Below, piece by piece: positions 1-6,996 of a DNA stretch of 11,268 bases; position 1 is the stretch's first letter, and every line of letters begins with the position of its first letter. Location: assembly GCA_018970965.1 (NCBI GenBank), contig JAGWVG010000029.1:1-11268 (forward strand), in the 5' to 3' direction. The notes under the pieces were generated by a model, which had not been told where the DNA came from, did not search any database, and saw only the letters and a program-made list of their open reading frames with translations. Made by a program: the position numbers and the translations under genes. The DNA is from Alphaproteobacteria bacterium (GTDB lineage: Bacteria; Pseudomonadota; Alphaproteobacteria; Sphingomonadales; Sphingomonadaceae).

Positions 1-2
1 AA

Positions 3-578
3 GACTATGCCAAAAGCCGCGGGCTACACCGCTCGGACGCAATGGCCGACTGGATTTTGGCCAACGGCATCCGATCGACTGTGCATATGGCCCCCTTCCC
101 CAAGGACGAGGCTCTAACGCTCGATTTGATGAGGGATCCTAAAACAGTCGGCAACATCTCCGACGCCGGCGCACATTTGCAAATGCTGTGCGGTGGGGGC
201 GAAAATGCGCTGCTGCTGACCCAATATGTGCGTGAGCAGAAAAAGCTGACAATTGAAGAAGCCGTGCATGTCATGACGGGCAAGCTCGCCAATCACTTCT
301 TCCTTGCAGATCGCGGTGTGATTGCTCCGGGTAAGCGGGCCGACATTGTGGTCTTTAACTTGGATGAAATTCAGCGCCAGCCAATGGAAAAGGCGCATGA
401 TGTGCCCGATGGGCGCGGTGGTGTGACATGGCGCTTTACGCGCAAGCCAATGCCCACCCGCCTGACATTGGTGAACGGTGTGCCGACCTTTGAAAATGGC
501 GCCTATACCGGGGCAACGCCGGGCCAGTTTCTCTCCCCCGCGAATGAGGATGGCGCCAGCGCCATTGCCGCTGAATAA
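3..578 (+). CDS. Amidohydrolase, D-aminoacylase/Amidohydro_3 type (5' end outside window)
   Basis: C-terminal 191 residues of a larger enzyme. The frame is open to the left edge, so the true start lies outside, and the ATG at 42 is internal. The motif SDAGAH (Asp codon at 162-164) matches the conserved late Asp of metal-dependent amidohydrolases, a catalytic and metal-site residue in D-aminoacylases. Further on, GVIAPGKRADIVVFN (about 312-356) is the usual beta-sandwich closing element of this superfamily. Known members remove acyl groups from N-acyl-D-amino acids or hydrolyse related amide or cyclic amide bonds in the cytoplasm. The neighbouring oxygenase and SDR genes suggest action on an amide-linked or cyclic catabolic intermediate; this is inference. 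The metal-binding N-terminal HxH part cannot be checked here. The gene is followed by a hairpin and then the Coq4-family gene 58 bp on, probably in one operon. The family is fairly sure; the substrate is unknown. Confidence 0.85.
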   Translation, partial: DYAKSRGLHRSDAMADWILANGIRSTVHMAPFPKDEALTLDLMRDPKTVGNISDAGAHLQMLCGGGENALLLTQYVREQKKLTIEEAVHVMTGKLANHFFLADRGVIAPGKRADIVVFNLDEIQRQPMEKAHDVPDGRGGVTWRFTRKPMPTRLTLVNGVPTFENGAYTGATPGQFLSPANEDGASAIAAE

Positions 579-586
579 ACCAGCCA

Positions 587-614
587 CGCCGCCCGCCTCC
601 CCAGACGGGCGGCG
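587..614 (+). other. GC-rich hairpin between amidohydrolase and Coq4-family gene
   Basis: A perfect 9-bp inverted repeat (CGCCGCCCG at 587-595, CGGGCGGCG at 606-614) with a 10-nt loop lies directly after the amidohydrolase stop and 10 bp before the Shine-Dalgarno sequence of the next gene. It has no T tract, so it is not a classical intrinsic terminator. It could stabilise the upstream mRNA end, lower expression of the next gene, or be incidental. Confidence 0.5.
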
Positions 615-636
615 CACTGCTGAGAAGGAGAGAGAG

Positions 637-1476
637 ATGAGCGAAGCCAAAGTTGGCGCAGCCGACCGCGCCTATTTCAACGGTGCGATCCAAAAAGTCG
701 AAACAACAAGTTCGGTTCTTGTCAGTTCGTCACGTTATTTGAACAACGCGGATTTACGCCATTTGATCGGGCAAGAAATGCTCCGCCGCAATGGCGCAGA
801 TTTGCCGAACACTGCCTATATCCCTGAAGTCGCGCAGATCCTGCATGATCTAGAGGATATGCCAACAATTATCGGCTTGTTTGAAGCGGAAAAGGCACGG
901 CTGCCGCTGTTTAAAGCATGGTTGGACCGCCGCAGCTTGGCCGATTTCACAATTGAAGAAACGAAGCACTGCGCCCCCGGCACTTTGGGGGCTGCGATCC
1001 ATGATTTCATGGTCAATTCTGGCTATCAGCTTGATCTGTTTTTTCAGGAAGTGAAGGTGGTCAATGATTTTACCTTCTATCTTCGCCAGACGGCGCTGAC
1101 GCATGATATTGAGCATATCGTAACCGGCTTTGGCCCCAACCATGGCGGCGAAGTTGCCCTGCTCAACGCCAATATGATGGCCAAATCGCGCTATTTCTGT
1201 CCAGAATTGAGCGCCTTTTTCAGCCGCATCGCCTTTTACCTAAAGGCCAAAACAATCATGAAAGATGGCCTTCATTATCCCGAGGCAATGGTGCTGAACC
1301 TGGAGGCAGAATTCCAAGGCGCGTTGCAGGCGCGCAACTGGAAATATCCGCTGATGCTCGTCAATTGGCGCGATTATGTGGATGTGCAGATCAGCGATAT
1401 CCGCGAAGAACTGGGCATTACCCCCGTCTTGCCCGAAGGGACATGGGCCGACACCAATAAATTGGTCCATGATTAA
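637..1476 (+). CDS. Coq4-family protein (PF05019-like), catabolic-locus paralogue
   Basis: 279 residues. The ATG at 637 was chosen because AAGGAG at 625-630 sits 6 nt upstream; an open frame continues further upstream but lacks a ribosome site and overlaps the amidohydrolase. The sequence HDIEH...E gives H156, D157, H160 and E172, an exact HDxxHx11E signature, the putative metal-binding motif of Coq4. Coq4 acts in ubiquinone synthesis, where it is linked to oxidative decarboxylation/hydroxylation at C1 of the 4-hydroxybenzoate-derived ring and to organising the Coq complex. No other quinone-biosynthesis gene is present here; the neighbours are a hydrolase, SDRs, a transporter and an oxygenase. 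I infer a paralogue recruited to a catabolic step, perhaps decarboxylating or hydroxylating a prenylated or polycyclic aromatic acid, or binding a lipophilic intermediate. The family assignment is good; the function is open. Confidence 0.88.
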   Translation: MSEAKVGAADRAYFNGAIQKVETTSSVLVSSSRYLNNADLRHLIGQEMLRRNGADLPNTAYIPEVAQILHDLEDMPTIIGLFEAEKARLPLFKAWLDRRSLADFTIEETKHCAPGTLGAAIHDFMVNSGYQLDLFFQEVKVVNDFTFYLRQTALTHDIEHIVTGFGPNHGGEVALLNANMMAKSRYFCPELSAFFSRIAFYLKAKTIMKDGLHYPEAMVLNLEAEFQGALQARNWKYPLMLVNWRDYVDVQISDIREELGITPVLPEGTWADTNKLVHD

Positions 1477-1488
1477 TCGTCACGCAAT

Positions 1489-1521
1489 ATTCAATTGAAT
1501 GCGCTCGTGCGGCGTTATATG
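1489..1521 (+). promoter_or_regulatory. Possible promoter for the SDR-MFS pair, with 12-bp palindrome
   Basis: ATTCAATTGAAT (1489-1500) is a perfect 12-bp palindrome. Its right half supplies a -35-like TTGAAT (1495-1500). A -10-like TATATG (1516-1521) follows after 15 bp and overlaps the left arm of the inverted-repeat operator. The spacing is shorter than ideal, so this is a tentative assignment. It would fit repression by a protein bound at the operator. Confidence 0.3.
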
Positions 1522-1553
1522 CGTAGTTTCAGTTTATCATATCTACGCAAATA
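1516..1553. promoter_or_regulatory. Inverted-repeat operator, site 1 (GCGTAG-N16-CTACGC)
   Basis: The left arm TATATGCGTAG (1516-1526) and right arm CTACGCAAATA (1543-1553) are complementary at 10 of 11 positions, with a 16-bp spacer. A second copy with the same core and the same spacer length lies at 7965-8006, in front of the Rieske gene. The two half-sites are 22 bp apart centre to centre, about two helical turns, which suits a symmetric regulator bound on one DNA face. This site ends three bases before the GGAG ribosome site of the SDR gene and touches the probable -10, so repression is the simplest reading. The two Lrp/AsnC proteins encoded at 6997-7964 are candidate binders (inference). 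Confidence 0.7.
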
Positions 1554-1565
1554 TTGGAGATGAGG

Positions 1566-2324
1566 ATGCGCGGACTTTCGGGCAAAGTGGGGATTGTGGC
1601 AGGTGGTGGCCGTGGCATTGGGGCCGCAACTGCCAAACGTCTCGCCAGTGAAGGCGCGCATGTTGTTGTCGGGGATTTGATGGGCGATTGGGCCCGCGAA
1701 GTCGCTGAAGAGATTAAGGCGGCGGGCGGCAAGGCCTTGGGCGTGGATCTCGACGGCACATCCGCAGATTCGCAAGCCGCGATTGTCGCTGCTGCGAAAG
1801 CCGAATTTGGTGGGCTCGATTTCTACCACAGCAATTTGGCCGGCGGCACCGAAGGCGATGTGGATGCCCTGAACTGCCCGATTGAAGTGCTTGATAAAAG
1901 CTTCGCGATCAACACCAAGAGCCATTTTCTGGCAACGCAAGCCGCGCTTCCTGCAATGCTTGAGCGCGGCGGCGGCGCGATGATCTACACTTCATCGGGA
2001 GCAGCCTCAGGTGGCGCGCCGTGGCAAGTCGCCTATCCGATGACGAAGAACGCAATTCACGCCCTTGCTCGGCATGTTGCCTCGCGTTGGGGCAAACAGG
2101 GCATTCGCGCGAATGTGATCTGTCCGGGCCTTGTGTTGACCGAAGCCGTCAAGCAGCATTTGACGGATGAATATGTTGAGCGCGGCTTGAAGAATGTGCC
2201 GCATACGCGCCTTGGCCAGCCTGATGATATTGCGGCAGCTGTCACTTTCTTGGCATCTGCCGATGGAGAATGGGTGACGGGCCAAGTCTGGCACGTCAAT
2301 GGCGGCGCGCAGATGCGCGACTAA
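1566..2324 (+). CDS. Short-chain dehydrogenase/reductase (classical SDR)
   Basis: 252 residues, a normal classical SDR length. The start at 1566 is preferred over TTG at 1554 and ATG at 1560, because GGAG at 1556-1559 lies 6 nt before 1566 and the protein then begins MRGLSGKVG, the usual SDR opening. The Rossmann glycine motif GGGRGIG spans about residues 13-19. Asp37 after the second strand points to NAD(H). The catalytic tetrad looks intact: N116, S144, Y157 (in YPMTK) and K161. The NNAG strand is altered to SNLAG. The expected reaction is alcohol-ketone interconversion on a catabolic intermediate. It follows the operator at 1516-1553 and is followed 10 bp later by the MFS gene, so the two are probably co-transcribed. 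The exact substrate is unknown. Confidence 0.9.
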   Translation: MRGLSGKVGIVAGGGRGIGAATAKRLASEGAHVVVGDLMGDWAREVAEEIKAAGGKALGVDLDGTSADSQAAIVAAAKAEFGGLDFYHSNLAGGTEGDVDALNCPIEVLDKSFAINTKSHFLATQAALPAMLERGGGAMIYTSSGAASGGAPWQVAYPMTKNAIHALARHVASRWGKQGIRANVICPGLVLTEAVKQHLTDEYVERGLKNVPHTRLGQPDDIAAAVTFLASADGEWVTGQVWHVNGGAQMRD

Positions 2325-2334
2325 TGCCCCCGGC

Positions 2335-3612
2335 ATGACACAAATCACAGGCCCCTCGCGGCTGACCAATAAATGGCTGGTCCTCGTCTTGCTGCTGGGC
2401 ATTGCGCTCATCAACTATGGGGATCGCTATTTGCTGGCGGGGCTGGTTGAACCCATCAAGGCTGATTTTGGGGTTTCAGATGGGTTTATGGGCCTGCTGA
2501 TGGGCCCTGCCTTTGCGCTTTTATATTCGCTGCTTTCCATCCCGCTTGCCCGGCTGGCCGATAAACGGTCTCGCATCGCCATTTTATGCGCGGGTTGTTT
2601 GGTGTGGAGCGGCTTCACCATCCTGTCGGGCCTTGCGCCATCCGCGGCATGGCTGGCCGTTGCGCGGATAGGCGTGGGCGTGGGAGAGGCTGCATTTCAA
2701 GCGCCCGCTTATTCGCTGCTCGCCGCCTATTTTGCTCCAGAACAGCGTGGCAGGGCCTTTGCGGTTATGACATTGGCGGTCTATTTCGGCCAATATCTGG
2801 GGTATCGCGCTGGGCCAGAAATTGCCCATGCCGCCAGTTGGCATGCGGCTTTTTATGTCATGGGCTTAGCCGGGGTTGCGCTTGCCGCAATTGCCTTTGC
2901 GCTGATCCGCGAGCCACAGCGCAGCGACCCAACACCCGCCCAGCCAGATCTGCTCTGGCCTTTGTTCAAAACATTGTGGCGCGCGCGCAGCTTTCGAGGC
3001 TTATCTTTGGGCATGGCCTTTGCCACGCTGTCAGGCCTGAGTTTTGGCATGTGGGGCCCTGCGCTCTTCGCGCGTGCTTATGCACTCCCCATCACAGAGG
3101 CAAATGCTGCTTTTGGCCTCGCCTTTGGCCTTCCGGGGTTGATCGGCACTTTGGTATTTGGCGTGGTGGTCGACCGGCTTGTGCGCACGCGCGGCCCGCA
3201 ATGGTTGTTGATGCTCGCAGCCGCCGCCGCCTGCTCTGCCACGCTGTTGCTGCTTTTGGTCATTTGGGCGCCAGACGTGGCGACCGCACGGATGATTGCC
3301 ATCCCCTCTGGCCTTTTGGGCGGAGGCTGGTCGGTAGGCATTATGGCGGCACTGCAATATCTGATGCCGGATCGCGTACGCGCCACAGGCACGGCGCTTG
3401 CGCTGCTGATCATCAACTTGATTGGTTATGTCACCGGGCCGCTTTTGGCAGGGCAAATTAGCGATCTTGTTGCAGGTGATCCGGCCCATGCGCTGCGCAT
3501 GGGCCTGACCATCATTGTCCCGACTGGGTTTTTGGGCGCCGCCCTAATGCTTGGCGGCGCACGAACCTTGATGCAAGATCGCGATCAACTCGCCGAGGGG
3601 CTCGCCGCTTAG
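2335..3612 (+). CDS. MFS transporter, Spinster-like family
   Basis: 425 residues with about 12 hydrophobic segments, an inner-membrane carrier. The start at ATG 2335 is 10 bp after the SDR stop and gives a short polar N-terminus before TM1. An in-frame ATG at 2299 would overlap the SDR and add a charged, unlikely leader. No strong Shine-Dalgarno sequence is seen, so translation may depend on the upstream gene. Key features are NYGDRYLL (D30, R31) at the end of TM1, VEPIKADFGVSD in the first loop, and the MFS A-motif PLARLADKRSR (about 70-80). These resemble bacterial Spinster-like MFS proteins, which are common in sphingomonad catabolic loci. The probable role is import of the substrate or export of an intermediate by proton-coupled transport; direction and cargo are not shown. 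Its stop codon overlaps that of the convergent SDR. Confidence 0.88.
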   Translation: MTQITGPSRLTNKWLVLVLLLGIALINYGDRYLLAGLVEPIKADFGVSDGFMGLLMGPAFALLYSLLSIPLARLADKRSRIAILCAGCLVWSGFTILSGLAPSAAWLAVARIGVGVGEAAFQAPAYSLLAAYFAPEQRGRAFAVMTLAVYFGQYLGYRAGPEIAHAASWHAAFYVMGLAGVALAAIAFALIREPQRSDPTPAQPDLLWPLFKTLWRARSFRGLSLGMAFATLSGLSFGMWGPALFARAYALPITEANAAFGLAFGLPGLIGTLVFGVVVDRLVRTRGPQWLLMLAAAAACSATLLLLLVIWAPDVATARMIAIPSGLLGGGWSVGIMAALQYLMPDRVRATGTALALLIINLIGYVTGPLLAGQISDLVAGDPAHALRMGLTIIVPTGFLGAALMLGGARTLMQDRDQLAEGLAA

Positions 3613-4400
3613 CCCTTGTTAGGATCCGTAGGCGCGCCGGGCATTGCCATATAATAATGGCCAGCGTTGAGGCCACCATCCACCGACAATTCGGTGCCGA
3701 TGCAATATTTGGCATCGTCTGACGCAAGATAGGCCGCGGCCGCCCCAATATCCGCAGGATCGCCGGATTTCTGCGCCGGGTAAATCCAATAGCCCCGATC
3801 ATAAAGGTCGCGCGGAACATTCATTGGGTTGGCCATAGGCGTAAGAATGCCGCCCGGGTGGATTGAATTGACCCGAATGCCCCGCGGCCCAAGCTCAAGC
3901 GCCAAAGCCTTGGTAAAGCCGCGCACCCCAAATTTAGACGCGCAATAAGCCGTCAGGCTATTGGCACCGGAAATGCCATCTGCCGAGCTCATATTGGTGA
4001 TCGACCCGCCGCCAGCGCGCTCAATGGCCGGAATGGCAAGCTGCGCGCCCAGCATTGTGCCAATCAAATTGATATCAATCACGCGGCGGATTTCATCTTC
4101 GCTCAGATCATCCAAACGCTTGAACACAATGATGCCGGCATTGTTGACAAGCGTATCCAGCCTTCCAAAGGCGGCTTCTGTCGCGGCAATGGCCGCGCGC
4201 CACTGATCAGCCGATGTCACATCCAAGCGCGTAAAGGCTGCGGCAGCACCCAATTCCGCAGCCAGTGCCGCGCCTTCAGCTTCCAGCACATCGCAGATCA
4301 TCACTTTTGCGCCTTCAGCGACAAAGCGGCGGACAATGCCTTCACCAATTCCGCGCGCGCCGCCCGTCACCAAAGCGCATTTGCCTACCAATCGCTGCAT
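3609..4400 (-). CDS. Short-chain dehydrogenase/reductase, 3alpha(20beta)-hydroxysteroid dehydrogenase-like
   Basis: 263 residues. The start is supported by GGGAGAGAG just upstream on the minus strand. Motifs are TGGARGIG (12-19), Asp37 after strand two (favouring NAD), NNAG (86-89), and a complete tetrad N111, S139, Y152 (YCASK) and K156. The run VNSIHPGGILTPM (about 178-189) and the general pattern recall the bacterial 3alpha,20beta-hydroxysteroid dehydrogenase / cyclopentanol dehydrogenase-like group. That fits the KshA-like oxygenase nearby but does not prove a steroid substrate. The C-terminus has a somewhat longer polar tail (MAMPGAPTDPNKG). It is divergently transcribed from the SDR at 4512 and convergent with the MFS gene, with stop codons overlapping by 4 bp (3609-3612). 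Confidence 0.9.
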   Translation of the reverse strand: MQRLVGKCALVTGGARGIGEGIVRRFVAEGAKVMICDVLEAEGAALAAELGAAAAFTRLDVTSADQWRAAIAATEAAFGRLDTLVNNAGIIVFKRLDDLSEDEIRRVIDINLIGTMLGAQLAIPAIERAGGGSITNMSSADGISGANSLTAYCASKFGVRGFTKALALELGPRGIRVNSIHPGGILTPMANPMNVPRDLYDRGYWIYPAQKSGDPADIGAAAAYLASDDAKYCIGTELSVDGGLNAGHYYMAMPGAPTDPNKG

Positions 4401-4511
4401 CGACTCTCTCCCAATTCACTTTATCCGCCGAATAAAGGCTGGATTCCCCCTTCACAATGCGCAATCATGCAATAAGCCAATTAAATAGCCGCAAAACGCG
4501 AAGGAGAGGAC
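4401..4511. promoter_or_regulatory. Divergent intergenic region between two SDR genes
   Basis: These 111 bp must hold the promoters for the minus-strand SDR and the plus-strand operon that starts at 4512. It is AT-rich in its right half (4466-4488). It contains an inverted repeat CTTTAT (4419-4424) / ATAAAG (4432-4437) with a 7-bp spacer that could bind a regulator. I cannot name a convincing -35/-10 pair. The GCGTAG-type operator found at 1516 and 7965 is absent here. Confidence 0.5.
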
Positions 4512-5279
4512 ATGGCCGATAACGCACTTTTCCCCAAAGGGGCGGCACTGGTCCTTGGCGCAAGTGGCGGAATTGGCAGCAAGGTGGCCGAAGTTCTGGC
4601 GGCTGATGGCAGTGACCTTGCCTTAGTGTATAATCGCAAAGCAGATGTGGTAGCGCGCGTGGCAAATGCCTGTGCCACCCGCGCCAGCACGCATCGCTGC
4701 GATGTCACGGATGCCGCACAAGTTCAGCAATTGGTTGAAGACGTCATTGCCGAGCATGGCCGCATCCATAGCCTGATTTGGGCCGCAGGGCCGCTGGTTG
4801 AGCAGACATTATTATCCGAAACGCCGATGGAAAATTGGCGGCGTGCTTTTGACGTCGAAGTGCATGGCCTGTTTCAACTCACCCAAACACTGCTGCCGCA
4901 TATGCGTGCGCAGGGCGGCGGCTCTATCGTCCACCTTGGCTCAGCTGGACATATGCGCTGGCCCGATCGTGATGGCCTGTCGGTTGCGCCTAAAGCTGCC
5001 AATGAAAGCTGGCTGAAGGGCATCGCCCGCGAAGAGGGGCGGCATGGCATTCGTGCCAATTCTGTTTTGGTGGGCGTTATTGATGCCGGCATGTTCCATG
5101 AACTGATGGCCAAAGGTGCCTTCCCGCCGAGCTGGACAGAAGAGACGCTGAAGATGCTATCGGTCAAGCGCTGGGGCCAGCCCGAAGAAATTGGCTATGC
5201 CGTCAGTTGGCTTGCTTCGACCCGCGCCGCCTATGTGACAGGCCAGCAGATTAATGTTTCGGGCGGCTTTGGGCTTTAA
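4512..5279 (+). CDS. SDR-fold protein with altered catalytic tetrad (Glu/Ser in place of Asn/Tyr)
   Basis: 255 residues. The start is supported by AAGGAGAGGA directly upstream. The Rossmann motif GASGGIG (16-22) is intact, and N41-R42 after strand two, without an acidic residue, suggests NADP(H). The downstream CDV (63-65), AAG (91-93) and C-terminal NVSGGFGL are normal for the family. The tetrad is not normal: the usual Asn is E116 (in DVEVHG), Ser is kept as S144, the usual Tyr is S157 (SVAPK), and Lys is kept as K161. Spacing to S144 and K161 is canonical, so the alignment is firm. The codons GAA and TCG each differ by two bases from Asn and Tyr codons, which argues against a read error. 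A SxxxK arrangement is known in SDR-type 2,4-dienoyl-CoA reductases, so C=C reduction is one option; a non-redox or binding role is another. First gene of the operon, 17 bp before the esterase gene. Confidence 0.88.
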   Translation: MADNALFPKGAALVLGASGGIGSKVAEVLAADGSDLALVYNRKADVVARVANACATRASTHRCDVTDAAQVQQLVEDVIAEHGRIHSLIWAAGPLVEQTLLSETPMENWRRAFDVEVHGLFQLTQTLLPHMRAQGGGSIVHLGSAGHMRWPDRDGLSVAPKAANESWLKGIAREEGRHGIRANSVLVGVIDAGMFHELMAKGAFPPSWTEETLKMLSVKRWGQPEEIGYAVSWLASTRAAYVTGQQINVSGGFGL

Positions 5280-5296
5280 TTGGGAGAGAGTAAAAG

Positions 5297-6226
5297 ATGA
5301 CGCTGAACCCGGCACTAGAACCCATTTTGCAAGCCTTTGCGGCATTTGCGGATACAGATTGGTCGCAGATGCCAGTCGACGTGGCACGTGGGATGATGAA
5401 TACGCCGTTGGCCGATACGGCACTGCCCATGCGACGCGTTGACAATCTCTCGCTCGATCTTCCCGGCCGCAGCGTCGAAGCACGGCTTTATGTGCCCAAT
5501 GGCGCGCCAGAAACTCCGCCGCTGATCGTCTACTTCCATGGGGGTGGCTGGGTTCTGGGCAGCCTCGACACTCATGACACCACCTGCCGAGAATTGGCGG
5601 AAGATAGCAGCGCTGCTGTGCTGTCAATTGACTATCGCCTTGCTCCAGAAGCGCGCTACCCTGCGGCCGCCGAAGATTGCTATGACGCAACATGCTGGGC
5701 GCGCGACCATGCAGCGGAGTTGGGCATTGATGGCACACGCCTTGCCGTGGCAGGCGATAGCGCGGGCGGAAATTTGGCCGCCGCCGTCAGCCTGATGGCG
5801 CGAGACCGGGGCGGCCCAGCACTGCGCCACCAATTGCTTATCTATCCGGTCACTGATGCGGATTTCACCACATCGTCCTATATCGCCAATGGCAGTGGCG
5901 CCTATTTCCTCTCAACCAGTGCGATGCGCTGGTTTTGGCAGCATTATCTTGGGGGGACAGCGCCGCAGGATGCACCTTTGGCGCGTGTGTTGCACACTTC
6001 AGACTTGGCGGGCTTGGCCCCCGCAACTGTAATTACCGCTCAATATGATCCGCTGCGTGATGAAGGGGATGCTTATGCCCAAAAGCTTGCCGAAGCCGGC
6101 GTGGCGACGGACCATCATATTGCCCCGGGTATGATCCACGGCTTTTTCGGGATGACCGCAGCTGTGCCCGATGCGCGACCATGGGTTACGCTGGCTGCGC
6201 AAAATCTGGCTAAAGCGCTGGCATGA
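5297..6226 (+). CDS. Alpha/beta hydrolase, hormone-sensitive-lipase (family IV) esterase
   Basis: 309 residues, typical of the bacterial HSL esterase family. The start is supported by GGGAGAGAG ending 6 nt upstream. HGGGW (81-85) forms the oxyanion hole. The nucleophile elbow GDSAG (153-157) carries Ser155, and the rest of the triad is most likely Asp251 (in DPLRDEG) and His281 (in IHGFFG). YRLAPE (113-118) is another family signature. There is no signal peptide, so the enzyme is cytoplasmic. Known members hydrolyse short-to-medium acyl esters, including esters of terpenoids and steroids, and some act on lactones. Here it may remove an acyl group or open a lactone formed during catabolism (inference). 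The stop codon overlaps the next start as ATGA, so translation is coupled. Confidence 0.93.
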   Translation: MTLNPALEPILQAFAAFADTDWSQMPVDVARGMMNTPLADTALPMRRVDNLSLDLPGRSVEARLYVPNGAPETPPLIVYFHGGGWVLGSLDTHDTTCRELAEDSSAAVLSIDYRLAPEARYPAAAEDCYDATCWARDHAAELGIDGTRLAVAGDSAGGNLAAAVSLMARDRGGPALRHQLLIYPVTDADFTTSSYIANGSGAYFLSTSAMRWFWQHYLGGTAPQDAPLARVLHTSDLAGLAPATVITAQYDPLRDEGDAYAQKLAEAGVATDHHIAPGMIHGFFGMTAAVPDARPWVTLAAQNLAKALA

Positions 6227-6966
6227 CAGGCGCTTTGAACGATCAGGTGATTTTCATCACCGGCGCTGCCTCGGGCATTGGTCGGGCCACGGCAGAAGCC
6301 GCGCGCCGCGCAGGTGCGCATGTCGTGGGGGCAGATATTGGCGCTGACGCAGAGCTGGCAGAGCTGGATATGGCCTTGCCGCTGGATGTCACCGACGCGC
6401 AAGGCATGGCCGGTGCTGCTGCGCAGATTATGAAGGAATTTGGCCGCATTGATGGCTTGGTGACCTGCGCCGGCATCTCGGTCGTTGGCACAGCAACTGA
6501 GATGCCGCTCGCAGATTGGCAACGTGCGCTGGATGTTAACCTGACGGGAACAATGCTCGCAGCGCGCGCGGTTCTGCCGCATATGGTGGCCGCAGGGCGC
6601 GGCGCCATTGTTACCTTGTCGAGCATTTATGGGATGACCGGCGGCACTGGAAACACCCCCTATAATGTGACCAAAGGCGGGGTGTTGCAGCTGACCCGCA
6701 GTTTGGCCGCGGATTATGGCGCCGCCGGCATTCGCGTGAACGCGCTGAGCCCGGGCTTCATTGAAACGCCAATGACGCACGGCCTGCACGCCGCAAGCCC
6801 CGTGCGCAGCGCCTTTATTGACATGCATCTTTTAAAACGCGCAGGCCGTGCCGAAGAAGTTGCCAAAGCGGCCATTTTTCTCCTTTCCGACGACGCATCG
6901 TTCATTACAGGGGCAAATATTCCTGTTGACGGCGGCTTCTCCGCCGCGCAGGTCATCCGCTTCTAG
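6223..6966 (+). CDS. Short-chain dehydrogenase/reductase (classical SDR)
   Basis: 247 residues. It starts within the ATGA shared with the esterase stop (6223-6226), so it is translationally coupled. The glycine motif TGAASGIG spans 13-20; Asp38 after strand two favours NAD(H); NNAG is present as TCAG (81-84). The tetrad is complete: N106, S134, Y147 (YNVTK) and K151. SPGFIETPM (176-184) is the usual substrate-loop lead-in. It probably oxidises a secondary alcohol, perhaps the one freed by the esterase encoded just upstream, since the two proteins are made from the same message. That pairing is inference from gene order. It is followed after 30 bp by the Lrp/AsnC pair. Confidence 0.9.
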   Translation: MTGALNDQVIFITGAASGIGRATAEAARRAGAHVVGADIGADAELAELDMALPLDVTDAQGMAGAAAQIMKEFGRIDGLVTCAGISVVGTATEMPLADWQRALDVNLTGTMLAARAVLPHMVAAGRGAIVTLSSIYGMTGGTGNTPYNVTKGGVLQLTRSLAADYGAAGIRVNALSPGFIETPMTHGLHAASPVRSAFIDMHLLKRAGRAEEVAKAAIFLLSDDASFITGANIPVDGGFSAAQVIRF

Positions 6967-6996
6967 AGCCGCGCAAGACAAGACCGGACATTATTG

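Noticed and set aside
478..636. N-terminal extension of the Coq4-family protein
   Set aside because: It runs inside the amidohydrolase gene in another frame and through the hairpin; a strong ribosome site defines the start at 637.
1554..1565. TTG or first ATG as SDR start
   Set aside because: Both lie on or before the GGAG ribosome site; only 1566 has proper spacing.
2299..2334. Earlier in-frame ATG as MFS start
   Set aside because: It overlaps the SDR coding end by 26 bp, has no ribosome site, and adds a basic, Cys-containing leader not typical before TM1.
2586..3461. Long overlapping open frame inside the MFS gene
   Set aside because: Its translation is rich in Cys, Arg and His with no family pattern, and it is explained as a shadow of the clear 12-TM protein.
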